Assembly (NCBI GenBank): GCA_011390275.1
Contig: JAABST010000005.1
Location: 1-64,000, forward strand
Direction of reading: 5' to 3'
DNA from: Geitlerinema sp. S16
Lineage (GTDB): Bacteria; Cyanobacteriota; Cyanobacteriia; Cyanobacteriales; Geitlerinemataceae
Length of the DNA: 64,000 nucleotides
Positions 10,440 through 18,123 of the stretch are shown here, piece after piece. Positions within the stretch are counted from its first letter, which is position 1. Each line of letters opens with the position of its first letter. A program made the translations under genes and the position numbers. The notes beneath the pieces were generated by a model, which did no database searches, was not told the DNA's origin, and worked only from the letters and a program-made list of their open reading frames with translations.

Positions 10440-11012
10440 TCATACGGAAGGTTCGGGAATATCGGTATCGTCGTAGATCTCGGTGATCGCCACCTCGCAG
10501 CCAACGCTCACAAGTTGAACGGGATCGGTGTTGCTCGTAAGGCTCCAATGACCGCGATCGTCCCGTTGAAAAATGTCGAGATGTTGGCGATCGGTCGAGA
10601 CGAGAACGTATTCGGTCAGGCTGGGAATCGTGCGGTAATCGGTGAATTTTTCGGTGCGATCGAAACGGGCGGTGCTGGGGGAAAGAACTTCGATAATGAG
10701 ACGAGGATGGTCGATATATTGTTGGTCAGATGGTTGGTCGCGATCGTCGCAGCTAATCACCAGATCAGGATAGTAAAAGGCGTTGCGCTCTTTGATGCGC
10801 GTTTTAACATTTTCGGTAAAGATACGACAGCCAGAACCGCGTAGGTGTGATTTTAAGGCGAAGAAGAGGTTACCAATAATGACGTTGTGATTCAGTGTGC
10901 CGCCGGTCATAGCAAAGACTTCGCCGTCGCGGTACTCGTAGCGGGTGGGGCTGGTTTCTTCGGCGGCGAGGTAGTCTTCGGGGGGAATGTAGAGCGGGTC
11001 GGTTGCGATCAT
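10440..11012 (-). CDS. Uma2 family (DUF820) putative endonuclease
   Basis: A 190-residue protein with the full DUF820 pattern: an N-terminal YIPPEDYLAAEETSPTRYEY, then EVFAMTGGTLNHN, and the nuclease-like core YPDLVISCDD followed by HPRLIIEVLSPSTARFDRTE. The Asp and Glu-x-Leu positions correspond to a PD-(D/E)XK active site. Members are present in many copies in cyanobacterial genomes and have no proven cellular role. It lies alone on its strand behind the chelatase gene, 103 bases from that gene's start codon. All catalytic positions appear kept. Confidence 0.88.
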   Translation of the reverse strand: MIATDPLYIPPEDYLAAEETSPTRYEYRDGEVFAMTGGTLNHNVIIGNLFFALKSHLRGSGCRIFTENVKTRIKERNAFYYPDLVISCDDRDQPSDQQYIDHPRLIIEVLSPSTARFDRTEKFTDYRTIPSLTEYVLVSTDRQHLDIFQRDDRGHWSLTSNTDPVQLVSVGCEVAITEIYDDTDIPEPSV

Positions 11013-11174
11013 GGCGGAAGAGAAACGGCTGAAAAGACGCGGCGAAACAGCAACCAGTTTGCCGTGGTGACGTTGTCATTATTTTAATGCTCCGGGTTTG
11101 TTCAGTTCCCGAAACGATCAAGATCCATGTACGATCGACACCTGCCGTAGTTGAACCGCCCAAGAGCCGCCCCC

Positions 11175-12344
11175 ATGATGACCGCGCCGAATGAATTTGA
11201 CGATCTACCCTTCGAGCCGGATAACTGGCCGGATTCTGGCGCAACGATCGCCGTGCAGCCCGATGTCATTCCAGAACCCGTAACCGAAGCACCGACGCCG
11301 CCAGCCATACCGCAAGCCGTCGTCGCAAAGTTGGGCAACCCGCAGGATTTAGCCGATTTAAACTTAGACGTTCCCGACCCGGAAGATGCAGATCTGCCAG
11401 ACTTTGAATTTCACGAGCAAATCGATCGCGCCTGGTTCGTCTGCGATCGCTTTGACCTGCAAACCGATATTTGGCGCGGGCGAATTTTGCGAGCCGTGCG
11501 CGATCGCGAAAAGATCGGCGGCGAAGGACGCGGGCGCGGCTTTTTGAAATGGCTTGGCGATCGGGAAATCGCCAAAACCCAAGCTTATTCACTGATTGAA
11601 CTGGCCGACAGCGCCGATACGTTGCTTGCGGATCAAACGATCGAAGCCGACGCGATCAACAACTTCAGTAAACGCGCCTTCGTCGAAACCGCAAAATCGC
11701 CGATCGAAGTCCAACAACTCGTCGCCAGCAGCGCCCAGGACGGCAACCACATCACCCGCCGCGAAGTCAAACAGCTTTCCGATGAATGGCTGTCGATGAC
11801 CTCCGATCTGCTGCCCGACGAAATCAAAGCCAAAACCGCCGATCGATCCCTGCCACCGCAACAGGTCGCCCCCCTCGTGCGCGAGCTGGAAAAACTACCG
11901 GAAAATCACCAGGTCGAAATTCATCGCGCGATCGCCGAAACCCCCGACCTCGACACCGTTAAACAGCTCACCGCCGACGCCAAAAACCTCACCCGCTACC
12001 TCGACTCCGCCGCCCAATCCCAAACCCTGCGCGAAGGCGGCGTCGATATCGAAGCAGCCCTCGAAGAAGCCCTCCGTCTCGGCTGCCTCGATATCACCAC
12101 CGAACTCGTCCGCCAAACCGCCCAACTCGAACAGGCCGTCACCAAGCTCTATACCACCTGGAAGCGCCTCGGCAACTCCGCCGATCGGCTTTACGTCGAT
12201 ACCGGAGCCAGCTCGCCAAACCTGCGATCGCTCGTCGCCTGTGTCGAGCGCATCACCGGAAAACTAATCGAAGTCTCCCTCGATGACACCGGAGAAAACA
12301 GCATCCGACTCCAAATCCTCAACGACGGGGATCGCCTAGCCTAG
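11175..12344 (+). CDS. Conserved cyanobacterial protein of unknown function, possibly DNA-binding
   Basis: 389 residues from the ATG at 11175; a TTG further upstream at 11151 is less likely. The first 70 residues are acidic and proline-rich. A middle part (about 70-210) has FVCDRFDLQTDIWRGRILRA and GRGFLKWLGDREIAKTQAY, which resembles the helix-turn-helix-containing host-nuclease/phage proteins of the DUF3102 type. It is followed by AFVETAKSPIEVQQLVASSA and ITRREVKQLSDEW, which read like a ParB-style helical region. The C-terminal 100 residues contain a helical segment and a possible winged end. No signal peptide or membrane helix. I do not know its function; DNA binding is an inference from the helical pattern. 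HIP1 sites are dense in the gene. Confidence 0.7.
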   Translation: MMTAPNEFDDLPFEPDNWPDSGATIAVQPDVIPEPVTEAPTPPAIPQAVVAKLGNPQDLADLNLDVPDPEDADLPDFEFHEQIDRAWFVCDRFDLQTDIWRGRILRAVRDREKIGGEGRGRGFLKWLGDREIAKTQAYSLIELADSADTLLADQTIEADAINNFSKRAFVETAKSPIEVQQLVASSAQDGNHITRREVKQLSDEWLSMTSDLLPDEIKAKTADRSLPPQQVAPLVRELEKLPENHQVEIHRAIAETPDLDTVKQLTADAKNLTRYLDSAAQSQTLREGGVDIEAALEEALRLGCLDITTELVRQTAQLEQAVTKLYTTWKRLGNSADRLYVDTGASSPNLRSLVACVERITGKLIEVSLDDTGENSIRLQILNDGDRLA

Positions 12345-12412
12345 CGTCATTACGCTGCGTATCATTCGCTCAGATATCACCCCAAACCCGCGTACAATTG
12401 CGGTAGGTAGAT

Positions 12413-12700
12413 ATGCAGAGTAGTAGTACGGATATGACGACCCATCGCACCCCAGCCCAGCCCGTATTGTCCGATCGAGAATTGCAAGTGATCGAGCTGG
12501 TCGCAGCGGGTCTCACCAACCAAGACATCGCTGCTCAGCTCGAAATCAGCAAGCGAACCGTGGACAACCACATCAGCAACATTTTGCATAAAACCCAGAC
12601 TGATAATCGTGTAGCCCTTGTGCGCTGGGCATTGCAGTGGGGCAAAGTCTGCCTCGACGAAGTGAACTGCTGCGCTCTGCCGAATTACGACAGTCTGTAG
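12413..12700 (+). CDS. LuxR-type regulator, PedR-like
   Basis: A 95-residue protein consisting almost only of a LuxR/GerE helix-turn-helix (about 22-80): LSDRELQVIELVAAGLTNQD, then ISKRTVDNHISNILHKT. There is no receiver domain. The C-terminus carries three cysteines (WGKVCLDEVNCCALP). This layout matches PedR of Synechocystis, a small redox-sensing regulator that responds to photosynthetic electron transport through thioredoxin and a cysteine. The match is by recollection of the family, so the symbol is left blank. An alternative ATG lies at 12434. A weak ribosome binding site (AGG) precedes 12413. The gene sits between an unknown gene and a STAS protein and is probably transcribed alone. 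Confidence 0.82.
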   Translation: MQSSSTDMTTHRTPAQPVLSDRELQVIELVAAGLTNQDIAAQLEISKRTVDNHISNILHKTQTDNRVALVRWALQWGKVCLDEVNCCALPNYDSL

Positions 12701-12801
12701 AAATTCAAAATGCAGTGAACTCTCGTAAAGGACTTATATGATGGGAGGGATGGAGTTATAGACTCCAAATCAAACACACGACATTATTTCAGCAAATTAG
12801 C

Positions 12802-13122
12802 ATGACTCAAAACGTTCAGGTGGTCGAAGCCGAAGGTATTCTAGACGGCGATCGCGCGACACAAATTCGACGTGAAATATCAGAATGTCTTCAAAAAAAA
12901 GCAGATATTATTTTGCTCGATTTTAAAGCCGTAACCTTTATTGATAGCTCTGGATTAGGAGCCTTAGTTGCGGCTTTAAAAACAGTCCGATCGGCTAAAG
13001 CACAGCTTTATATTTGCTCGATTTGCGATCAAGTCAAAATCTTATTCGAGCTAACGAGCATGAATCGTGTATTCCAAGTTTTTCCCGATCGAGCCACCTT
13101 TGAGAAAGAAATACTATCTTAA
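12802..13122 (+). CDS. STAS-domain anti-sigma factor antagonist
   Basis: A 106-residue single STAS domain. The phosphorylation loop is TFIDSSGLGALVAAL, with the acceptor serine at about residue 50-51. In the RsbV/SpoIIAA scheme the unphosphorylated form binds an anti-sigma kinase; a PP2C phosphatase removes the phosphate and the kinase restores it. Both partners are encoded just downstream, a REC-PP2C phosphatase at 13341-14531 and a HATPase kinase at 14613-15056, so the three genes probably form one partner-switching module. The stop codon is followed by A/T-rich DNA and then by a 130-base repeat element. Confidence 0.9.
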   Translation: MTQNVQVVEAEGILDGDRATQIRREISECLQKKADIILLDFKAVTFIDSSGLGALVAALKTVRSAKAQLYICSICDQVKILFELTSMNRVFQVFPDRATFEKEILS

Positions 13123-13213
13123 AAAATTATCTTAAAAAAACGATATCAATAGCGATCAAATCACACCGGAGAGTTTTAATCAGTTAAATGTGAGAGCTAA
13201 GTTTGAACGTCTT

Positions 13214-13343
13214 TAGGGCGTGTCATCAATTAGCACCAGACTCCTTACGGGGTAAGCTGTTGAACGCCCGCCCCAACAAAAAACAAAATGGGCTGAAACC
13301 CTTACTGAATAAAGGCTACAAATTTAATTGATGACAGCCCCTA
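13214..13343 (+). mobile_element. 130-base inverted-repeat element (MITE-like), copy 1
   Basis: The ends read TAGGG(CG)TGTCATCAATTA on the left and its near-complement TAATTGATGACA(GC)CCCTA on the right, giving terminal inverted repeats of about 19 bases. The interior has no open frame. A second copy lies at 62043-62168 in the opposite orientation, about 90 percent identical by eye. The flanking TA suggests a TA target duplication as in IS630/IS5-type transposition, but the mobilising transposase is not in the window. Its right edge supplies the stop codon of the gene at 13341-14531. Confidence 0.85.
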
Positions 13344-14531
13344 GGGTTCAGAACCATTGGGCTCAATCTGAATACGAAGGAGTGATAAATCATCATCAAA
13401 GGTCAAATCCCGATTATGATGACTCGCGAATTGAACAATGTCATGCAGTGACCTATGACAGTTCGGATCTTCCGCCAGAAGCGCCCCAAAGGATTCAATA
13501 CCCCAAGCTTTCCCCTCGATCGTCAAAAAGTCATAAATCCCATCGCTAAAGACGTATAGCGAGCTTCCGGGAGCGAGTGTCATGGACTGAGAAGTGTAGG
13601 TAACGTCAGGGAATAAGCCGATCGGTAAACTTGGAACTCCGAGAGATTGAAGTCTTGACGATGCCTCACTTTTCGTTTTGGGAATAATGAGCTGAGCGGG
13701 AGGGTGTCCAGCACTTGAGTATGTCAGCTTACGGGTCGGAACACAGTAAACGCCATACCAAATGGTGAAATATTTTTCATTAAAAAAAGTATTTGCAGCG
13801 CCTAGATTGTCCTGTACTTTGGTCTGAAATGCATTGTTGAGTGCTTCGAGAACTGTGTGTGGCTGTGAAAAGTTGCTATCCGGTAATAACTGAGCGTGAA
13901 GCAAATTAAAGACAGAGATCGAAAGGAGAGCTGATCCAACCCCATGTCCGGACGCATCAATTAAATAGATGGCTAGATGATCGTTATCTAACCACTGAAA
14001 GTCATAGCAATCTCCGCCGAGTTGGGCGGAAGGAATAAAACAGGTCTCGATGCTCAGACGATCGTAGGCAAAGGGAGGGGGGAGAAGCGTTTGAACATAA
14101 TCAGAGGCTTCCGACAATTCTTTTTGAAGATATTGTGTTTGCAATTGCAAGTCGCGGCTGAGTTCAGTGATTCTCAATCCAGCTCTTACACGAGCTAGCA
14201 ACTCGCCAATATCGATCGGCTTCGAGAGAAATTCATCCGCTCCAGTATCCAATCCCACGATACGATCTTCCAGACCGCCGCGTGCTGTGAGTAAGATAAA
14301 GAACGTAGTTGAAAGATTCGACGATCGTTTGATCTGCCGACAGACCTCAAGCCCATCTGTTCCAGGCATCATCCAATCACAAATAATTAGTCCTGGCTTC
14401 GTTTTCTGCGCGATGTCGAGACCTTGTTCTCCGTCATTCGCAACAATAATGTCATACCCTTGTCGCTGCAATGCTCGCTTGAGCACCAAGCGCGTCGTCG
14501 GATCATCGTCGATAAGCAAAATCTGGGTCAT
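13341..14531 (-). CDS. Response regulator with PP2C (RsbU-type) serine phosphatase domain
   Basis: 396 residues. Residues 1-120 are a CheY-like receiver with the acidic pocket DDD at 8-10, phosphoacceptor Asp52 in CDWMMPGTDG and Lys104 in LSKP. After a coiled-coil linker, residues 155-390 form a PP2C/SpoIIE phosphatase with LGGDCYDF, IDASGHGVGSALL, a DG motif and the final DDDLSLL, so all metal-binding aspartates are present. It should dephosphorylate a STAS protein, most likely the one at 12802-13122, in response to an unknown histidine kinase. The TAG stop is formed at the edge of the repeat element at 13214-13343; the protein end looks natural, so little or nothing was lost. It is transcribed divergently from the kinase at 14613. 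Confidence 0.93.
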   Translation of the reverse strand: MTQILLIDDDPTTRLVLKRALQRQGYDIIVANDGEQGLDIAQKTKPGLIICDWMMPGTDGLEVCRQIKRSSNLSTTFFILLTARGGLEDRIVGLDTGADEFLSKPIDIGELLARVRAGLRITELSRDLQLQTQYLQKELSEASDYVQTLLPPPFAYDRLSIETCFIPSAQLGGDCYDFQWLDNDHLAIYLIDASGHGVGSALLSISVFNLLHAQLLPDSNFSQPHTVLEALNNAFQTKVQDNLGAANTFFNEKYFTIWYGVYCVPTRKLTYSSAGHPPAQLIIPKTKSEASSRLQSLGVPSLPIGLFPDVTYTSQSMTLAPGSSLYVFSDGIYDFLTIEGKAWGIESFGALLAEDPNCHRSLHDIVQFASHHNRDLTFDDDLSLLRIQIEPNGSEP

Positions 14532-14612
14532 GGCCTTGTAGCGGTTAACATACGGAATCTAGCACGATGCCGTTTCGCAGCTTTCATTAGTGTTAAGGCT
14601 TGATCTCAAGAG

Positions 14613-15056
14613 ATGCCAGACAAACCCAAAACATTGAAATATTCCATTTCAGTTTCGAGCAAGTTAACGAACCTGGTCAGCGTGTTGGAGTGGTTTGAGG
14701 CTTGTCAATCTGATTACATGCCGAACTCACTGTGGTTACCCAGCAAAATTGCTCTGGCTGAGGCGTTCACTAATGCTGTCCGCCATGCGCATCGAAAGCG
14801 ACCTGAAAACACACCAATCCAGATCGATCTACGCATTTCCAAAACGGCTTTGGAGTTGGAGGTGATTGATTGCGGTGAACCCTTTGATCTCTTGGCACAT
14901 TTGGCGCGACAGCCCAAAGTTGCGGACTTGTACGCGACCCATGGTCGAGGCCTTAAATTATTGCAAAGCATTGCCGATCGGCTAGAGTATCGGCGCTTGC
15001 ATGATGGTCGTAATTGCCTTTATTTTCAGAAACATTATCAGCCCATCATTTCATGA
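14613..15056 (+). CDS. Anti-sigma regulatory factor, RsbW-like serine kinase
   Basis: A 147-residue GHKL ATPase of the HATPase_c_2 type. The N-box is AEAFTNAVRHAH with Asn53, the G1 box is DCGEPFD (86-92), and the G2 glycine loop is THGRGLKLL near 109-116. There is no dimerisation or sensor domain. Such proteins bind ATP, phosphorylate a STAS antagonist on serine and hold a sigma factor or other partner inactive. With the phosphatase and the STAS protein next to it, this is the third part of a complete partner-switching module. The start is the ATG at 14613, and the gene is read away from the phosphatase across an 81-base divergent spacer. Confidence 0.9.
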   Translation: MPDKPKTLKYSISVSSKLTNLVSVLEWFEACQSDYMPNSLWLPSKIALAEAFTNAVRHAHRKRPENTPIQIDLRISKTALELEVIDCGEPFDLLAHLARQPKVADLYATHGRGLKLLQSIADRLEYRRLHDGRNCLYFQKHYQPIIS

Positions 15057-15409
15057 TGTTGTGCTCTTCAAAATGGGTTAAACCGACCCTAACATACGAA
15101 ACAGAGTGCGTTAGGATGCGCTAGAGAATGGCATAGGGCAACGCATACTCGTTGGCCAGGATGAGATATCGTGGCGGGCAAACTGGAAAAATGACCATAG
15201 CGCAGGCGTCCTCGTCTACTTTGGATCGATGAGTTCGAGCGAGAAACTGAAGTATGCGTTTGCTCTAGAGAATCGCATTGAGGCATCCAAGAATACTGTA
15301 GAAGATCCACTTTTTGCATCTATGTAGCGCATTTGTTGCATCCTCTCTAAGCAAAGTTAACGCGAGAATTAACGAAGCTGGCCCGATCGCATGATTGTGA
15401 TCAGCAAGA
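15057..15409. other. Gene-free stretch with partial duplication
   Basis: No supported gene. The right part (15382-15419) is one copy of the 38-base tandem repeat described separately. The rest holds a degenerate stretch, about 15108-15150, with GTGCGTTAGGATGCGCTAG, which resembles relics of cyanobacterial palindromic repeats. Confidence 0.4.
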
Positions 15410-15457
15410 TCAGACCGATCCCGATCGCATGATTGTGATCAGCAAGATCAGGCCGAT
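15382..15457. repeat. Tandem duplication of 38 bases at the 3' end of the ABC1 kinase gene
   Basis: Copies at 15382-15419 and 15420-15457 differ at a single base (37 of 38 identical). Each begins CCCGATCGCATGATTGTG. Because 38 is not a multiple of three, the duplication shifts the reading frame of the minus-strand gene. The ancestral end can still be read in the outer copy. Confidence 0.92.
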
Positions 15458-17059
15458 CAAACTCGCAGCGCCGAACAGAACATCGGTAATGATGTCAAGC
15501 TGCGGCGTCGTTTGTGAGCTGGTTGAAACGATCGCAGCGCCGAGAATCAGGGCGCTCAGAACGGTTCCAAAGGTGCGGCGGTTGGCCGCTGCGTCGAGGG
15601 TACGCTGAATTTTATCAAGACCTTGGATCTTGAGGTTAAACATCAACGTCTCTCGACTCAGCCGTTCGAGCAAGAAACCGATTTGGCGTGGTGATTCCAG
15701 CGAAAGCTGCTTGAATTCAAGAGCCGTCCGAAAGAGCGCTTGGGTCAGGTTGTCGCCGATAAGTTCACGACGAAACAGATCGCTCATCAGGGGCGTGAGT
15801 TCGTCGATCACGTTTACGCTAGGGTCGAACTGGCGGGCGACACCTTCGAGGTTGCCGAGTGCTTTGGCAAAGAGGCCGATGTTTCCCGGCCAGCGCAGGT
15901 GATTGCGCCGGGCTGCCTGAAGGATTTCGTAGAAGGCTTCGCTGGTATTGAGATCGTCGAGACTCAGGTTGTAGTAACGGCGCAGTAGGCGATCGTAGTC
16001 GCGCTCGATGCGGGCGAGGTCGAGGGTCTGGGTCGGTTCGGCCAGTCGTAGACTGAGCTGGGTGCAGCGCGAGGCGTCGGCATCGACGATCGCCAGCAGC
16101 ATTTCGGTGAGTGACGATCGCGTTTTGCGATCGAGCGATCCGACCATACCGCAATCCAGTAGAGCAATGCGCCCATCCTTGAGGTAAAAAATATTGCCGG
16201 GATGCGGATCGGCGTGAAAGAACCCATCGGTGAGAAACTGCTGGAAAAACACTCGAAAAATCGTGCGCGTAATTTCACGACGTTCAGCGGCCACATCACC
16301 CTCATGGCGACGCCCACTTAGTTTCGCCTCCAGTAACGGCTTACCGTCAAGCCATTCCATCACCAACACTTTTGGGCGCGTTAGCGTCAGGTCAACCTCG
16401 GGAACTTTGATCAAGTCCGAATCAAACCAGTCACTTTGAGCCAGGTTCTGGCGCAGCTTGTTGGTATGTTCGGCTTCGCGGGTGAAGTCAAGCTCGGCAT
16501 AGAGGGCTTGGGTGAACTCTTCGGCAAGGCCGACGGTGTCGTATTCTTTGCCAAAATCGGTGGCGGCCACCAGCTTGGCAATATTTTGAATTAAGGCGAC
16601 ATCTCGGGCGACGAGGTTGTCAATGCCCGGTCGTTGCACTTTGAGCGCCATCGGTTTGCCGTCATGCCGAATCACGCGATGCACCTGAGCGATCGAACCG
16701 GCAGCAACGGGCTGATGGTCGATCGACGCGAATACCTGATCCATCGGCTGCGGCAAACTGGCTTGAATCACCCGCTCGATCTCGTGCCAGGGAACCGGCG
16801 GGACATCGGATTGCAGGGTTTCGAGCGCTTCGAGATAATCAGGGGGAAGCAGATCGGGACGTGTGCTCATCAACTGGCCGAGCTTGACATACACCGGACC
16901 GAGATCGGTCAGAATATTGCGCAAAACCGCCGGAGGGGGAAGCTCCGGTTCGTCGGCTTTATCACCACTGAGCAAACGGCGCATGAAATCCCAGCCGTTA
17001 CTAAAAACGACTTCGAGAATTTCGGCTTCGCGAGAGTTGCGGCGGGCGATATCGAGCAT
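15410..17059 (-). CDS. ABC1/UbiB family protein kinase-like protein
   Basis: 549 residues. The KxGQ motif VYVKLGQLMSTRPDLLPP (about 55-72) and the alanine-rich loop VAAGSIAQVHRV (about 117-128) identify the UbiB/ADCK family. The kinase core follows with ALKVQRPG and the catalytic region FFHADPHPGNIFYL plus LLDCGMVG. Two hydrophobic helices close the protein. In cyanobacteria and plastids such proteins act at membranes in plastoquinone or tocopherol metabolism. The protein now ends MRSGSV; without the 38-base duplication it would read MRSGQLR and stop at 15369-15371. The damage is limited to the last few residues, so activity is probably kept. An acidic coiled-coil gene lies upstream on the same strand. 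Confidence 0.92.
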   Translation of the reverse strand: MLDIARRNSREAEILEVVFSNGWDFMRRLLSGDKADEPELPPPAVLRNILTDLGPVYVKLGQLMSTRPDLLPPDYLEALETLQSDVPPVPWHEIERVIQASLPQPMDQVFASIDHQPVAAGSIAQVHRVIRHDGKPMALKVQRPGIDNLVARDVALIQNIAKLVAATDFGKEYDTVGLAEEFTQALYAELDFTREAEHTNKLRQNLAQSDWFDSDLIKVPEVDLTLTRPKVLVMEWLDGKPLLEAKLSGRRHEGDVAAERREITRTIFRVFFQQFLTDGFFHADPHPGNIFYLKDGRIALLDCGMVGSLDRKTRSSLTEMLLAIVDADASRCTQLSLRLAEPTQTLDLARIERDYDRLLRRYYNLSLDDLNTSEAFYEILQAARRNHLRWPGNIGLFAKALGNLEGVARQFDPSVNVIDELTPLMSDLFRRELIGDNLTQALFRTALEFKQLSLESPRQIGFLLERLSRETLMFNLKIQGLDKIQRTLDAAANRRTFGTVLSALILGAAIVSTSSQTTPQLDIITDVLFGAASLIGLILLITIMRSGSV

Positions 17060-17341
17060 AGTGGAGCGTCAACCAAGGGAAAAAGCAAGAATCCTCCCGC
17101 AGAGACTGCGAGAGGAATGAATCAGTATCGCGCGATCTCGATAAAATCTGTGTTGGTCTGGGTTTGCTAAGATCACGTGTCTTAACCCAGGCAAATGTCC
17201 TAAATCACTCAGACAGGTTTCAGGATAACCCAATCGAAAAAACACCGATTATCTATGCTGATGTGTTGATATTTTGATTCCACATCGTCAGAGACTTCGG
17301 TATAGATCCAGCAAGATCCCCCTGCTGAGTCAAGATACGTC

Positions 17342-17842
17342 CTACGCAGCTTTTGAATCGTCATCGCTTGGCGAGGAGTCTTCGGCTGCCGCTTCGGCGG
17401 CTTTGGCTTCCTCTTCGTGCTTCGTTACGATTTTCCAGGCTTCATTCGCTGCTTTTTGTAGACGGTTCGTGAAGTCCTCGGCTTCTTTGGTCAGTTCAGT
17501 CCAGCGATCAAAGGCTTCGTCTTGCAGGCTTTTGACCGATTCTTCAATCTGTGTTTGACGCTCACGGGCGAACTGTTCGGTTTGCTCGATCGTCTCTTTT
17601 GCTTTTTCGACCGCTTGTACACGCCAATCGCTAACGTTACCCGCTTCAGCTTTGGCACGACGCTCGATCGCCTCGATTAGCTCCGAAAACTTTTGTCGGA
17701 CTTCATCATCACCAATGGCAGAGGATGGTTCGGAATCCGTGGCGCGTACATCAATGATCTCGATATCGTTACTCGTGTCGCTGCTATCGGTCTCAGGACT
17801 GCTAGCGATCGGGGTTTCTGGGGTGGGGCTATCGGTCGTCAT
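17342..17842 (-). CDS. Acidic coiled-coil protein of unknown function
   Basis: A 166-residue soluble protein. The first 45 residues are Ser/Thr/Pro/Asp-rich and look disordered. From about 48 to 150 it forms a charged helix with heptad-like spacing (KFSELIEAIERRAKAEAG, ESVKSLQDEAFDRW), and the end is an Asp/Ser/Ala tail. There is no signal peptide or membrane segment. Similar small acidic helical proteins are common in cyanobacteria without a known role. It lies 282 bases upstream of the ABC1 kinase on the same strand, with its own leader. Confidence 0.68.
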   Translation of the reverse strand: MTTDSPTPETPIASSPETDSSDTSNDIEIIDVRATDSEPSSAIGDDEVRQKFSELIEAIERRAKAEAGNVSDWRVQAVEKAKETIEQTEQFARERQTQIEESVKSLQDEAFDRWTELTKEAEDFTNRLQKAANEAWKIVTKHEEEAKAAEAAAEDSSPSDDDSKAA

Positions 17843-18123
17843 AGAACGGTTTCTCCCAAGTCGAACTTGCCACTAATCTAATCGACTCTTCCATTTTTTG
17901 CTATGTCGTTTAGGGGTAATTGGAGTGGGGAAGCCCGAACCTAGGGTTTTTAGAGGGGGTGCGTCGTTTGGCTCACGCGCCAGAGAAAGAACCCTATGTT
18001 TGTCGAAAATCTTGGATTATTCGCAATCTTTAATCACCAGGGGTCTTGACAGTGATACGTTCGCTATAGTGGCGCTACGATCGCCCATTGTCACGTCAAT
18101 TTCTAGCGCTAACACGGTATGTC

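Noticed and set aside
18046..18070. TTGACA and TATAGT as a promoter of the AI-2E family gene
   Set aside because: The spacing is only 13 bases, too short for a normal sigma-70 promoter; mentioned only within the gene entry.
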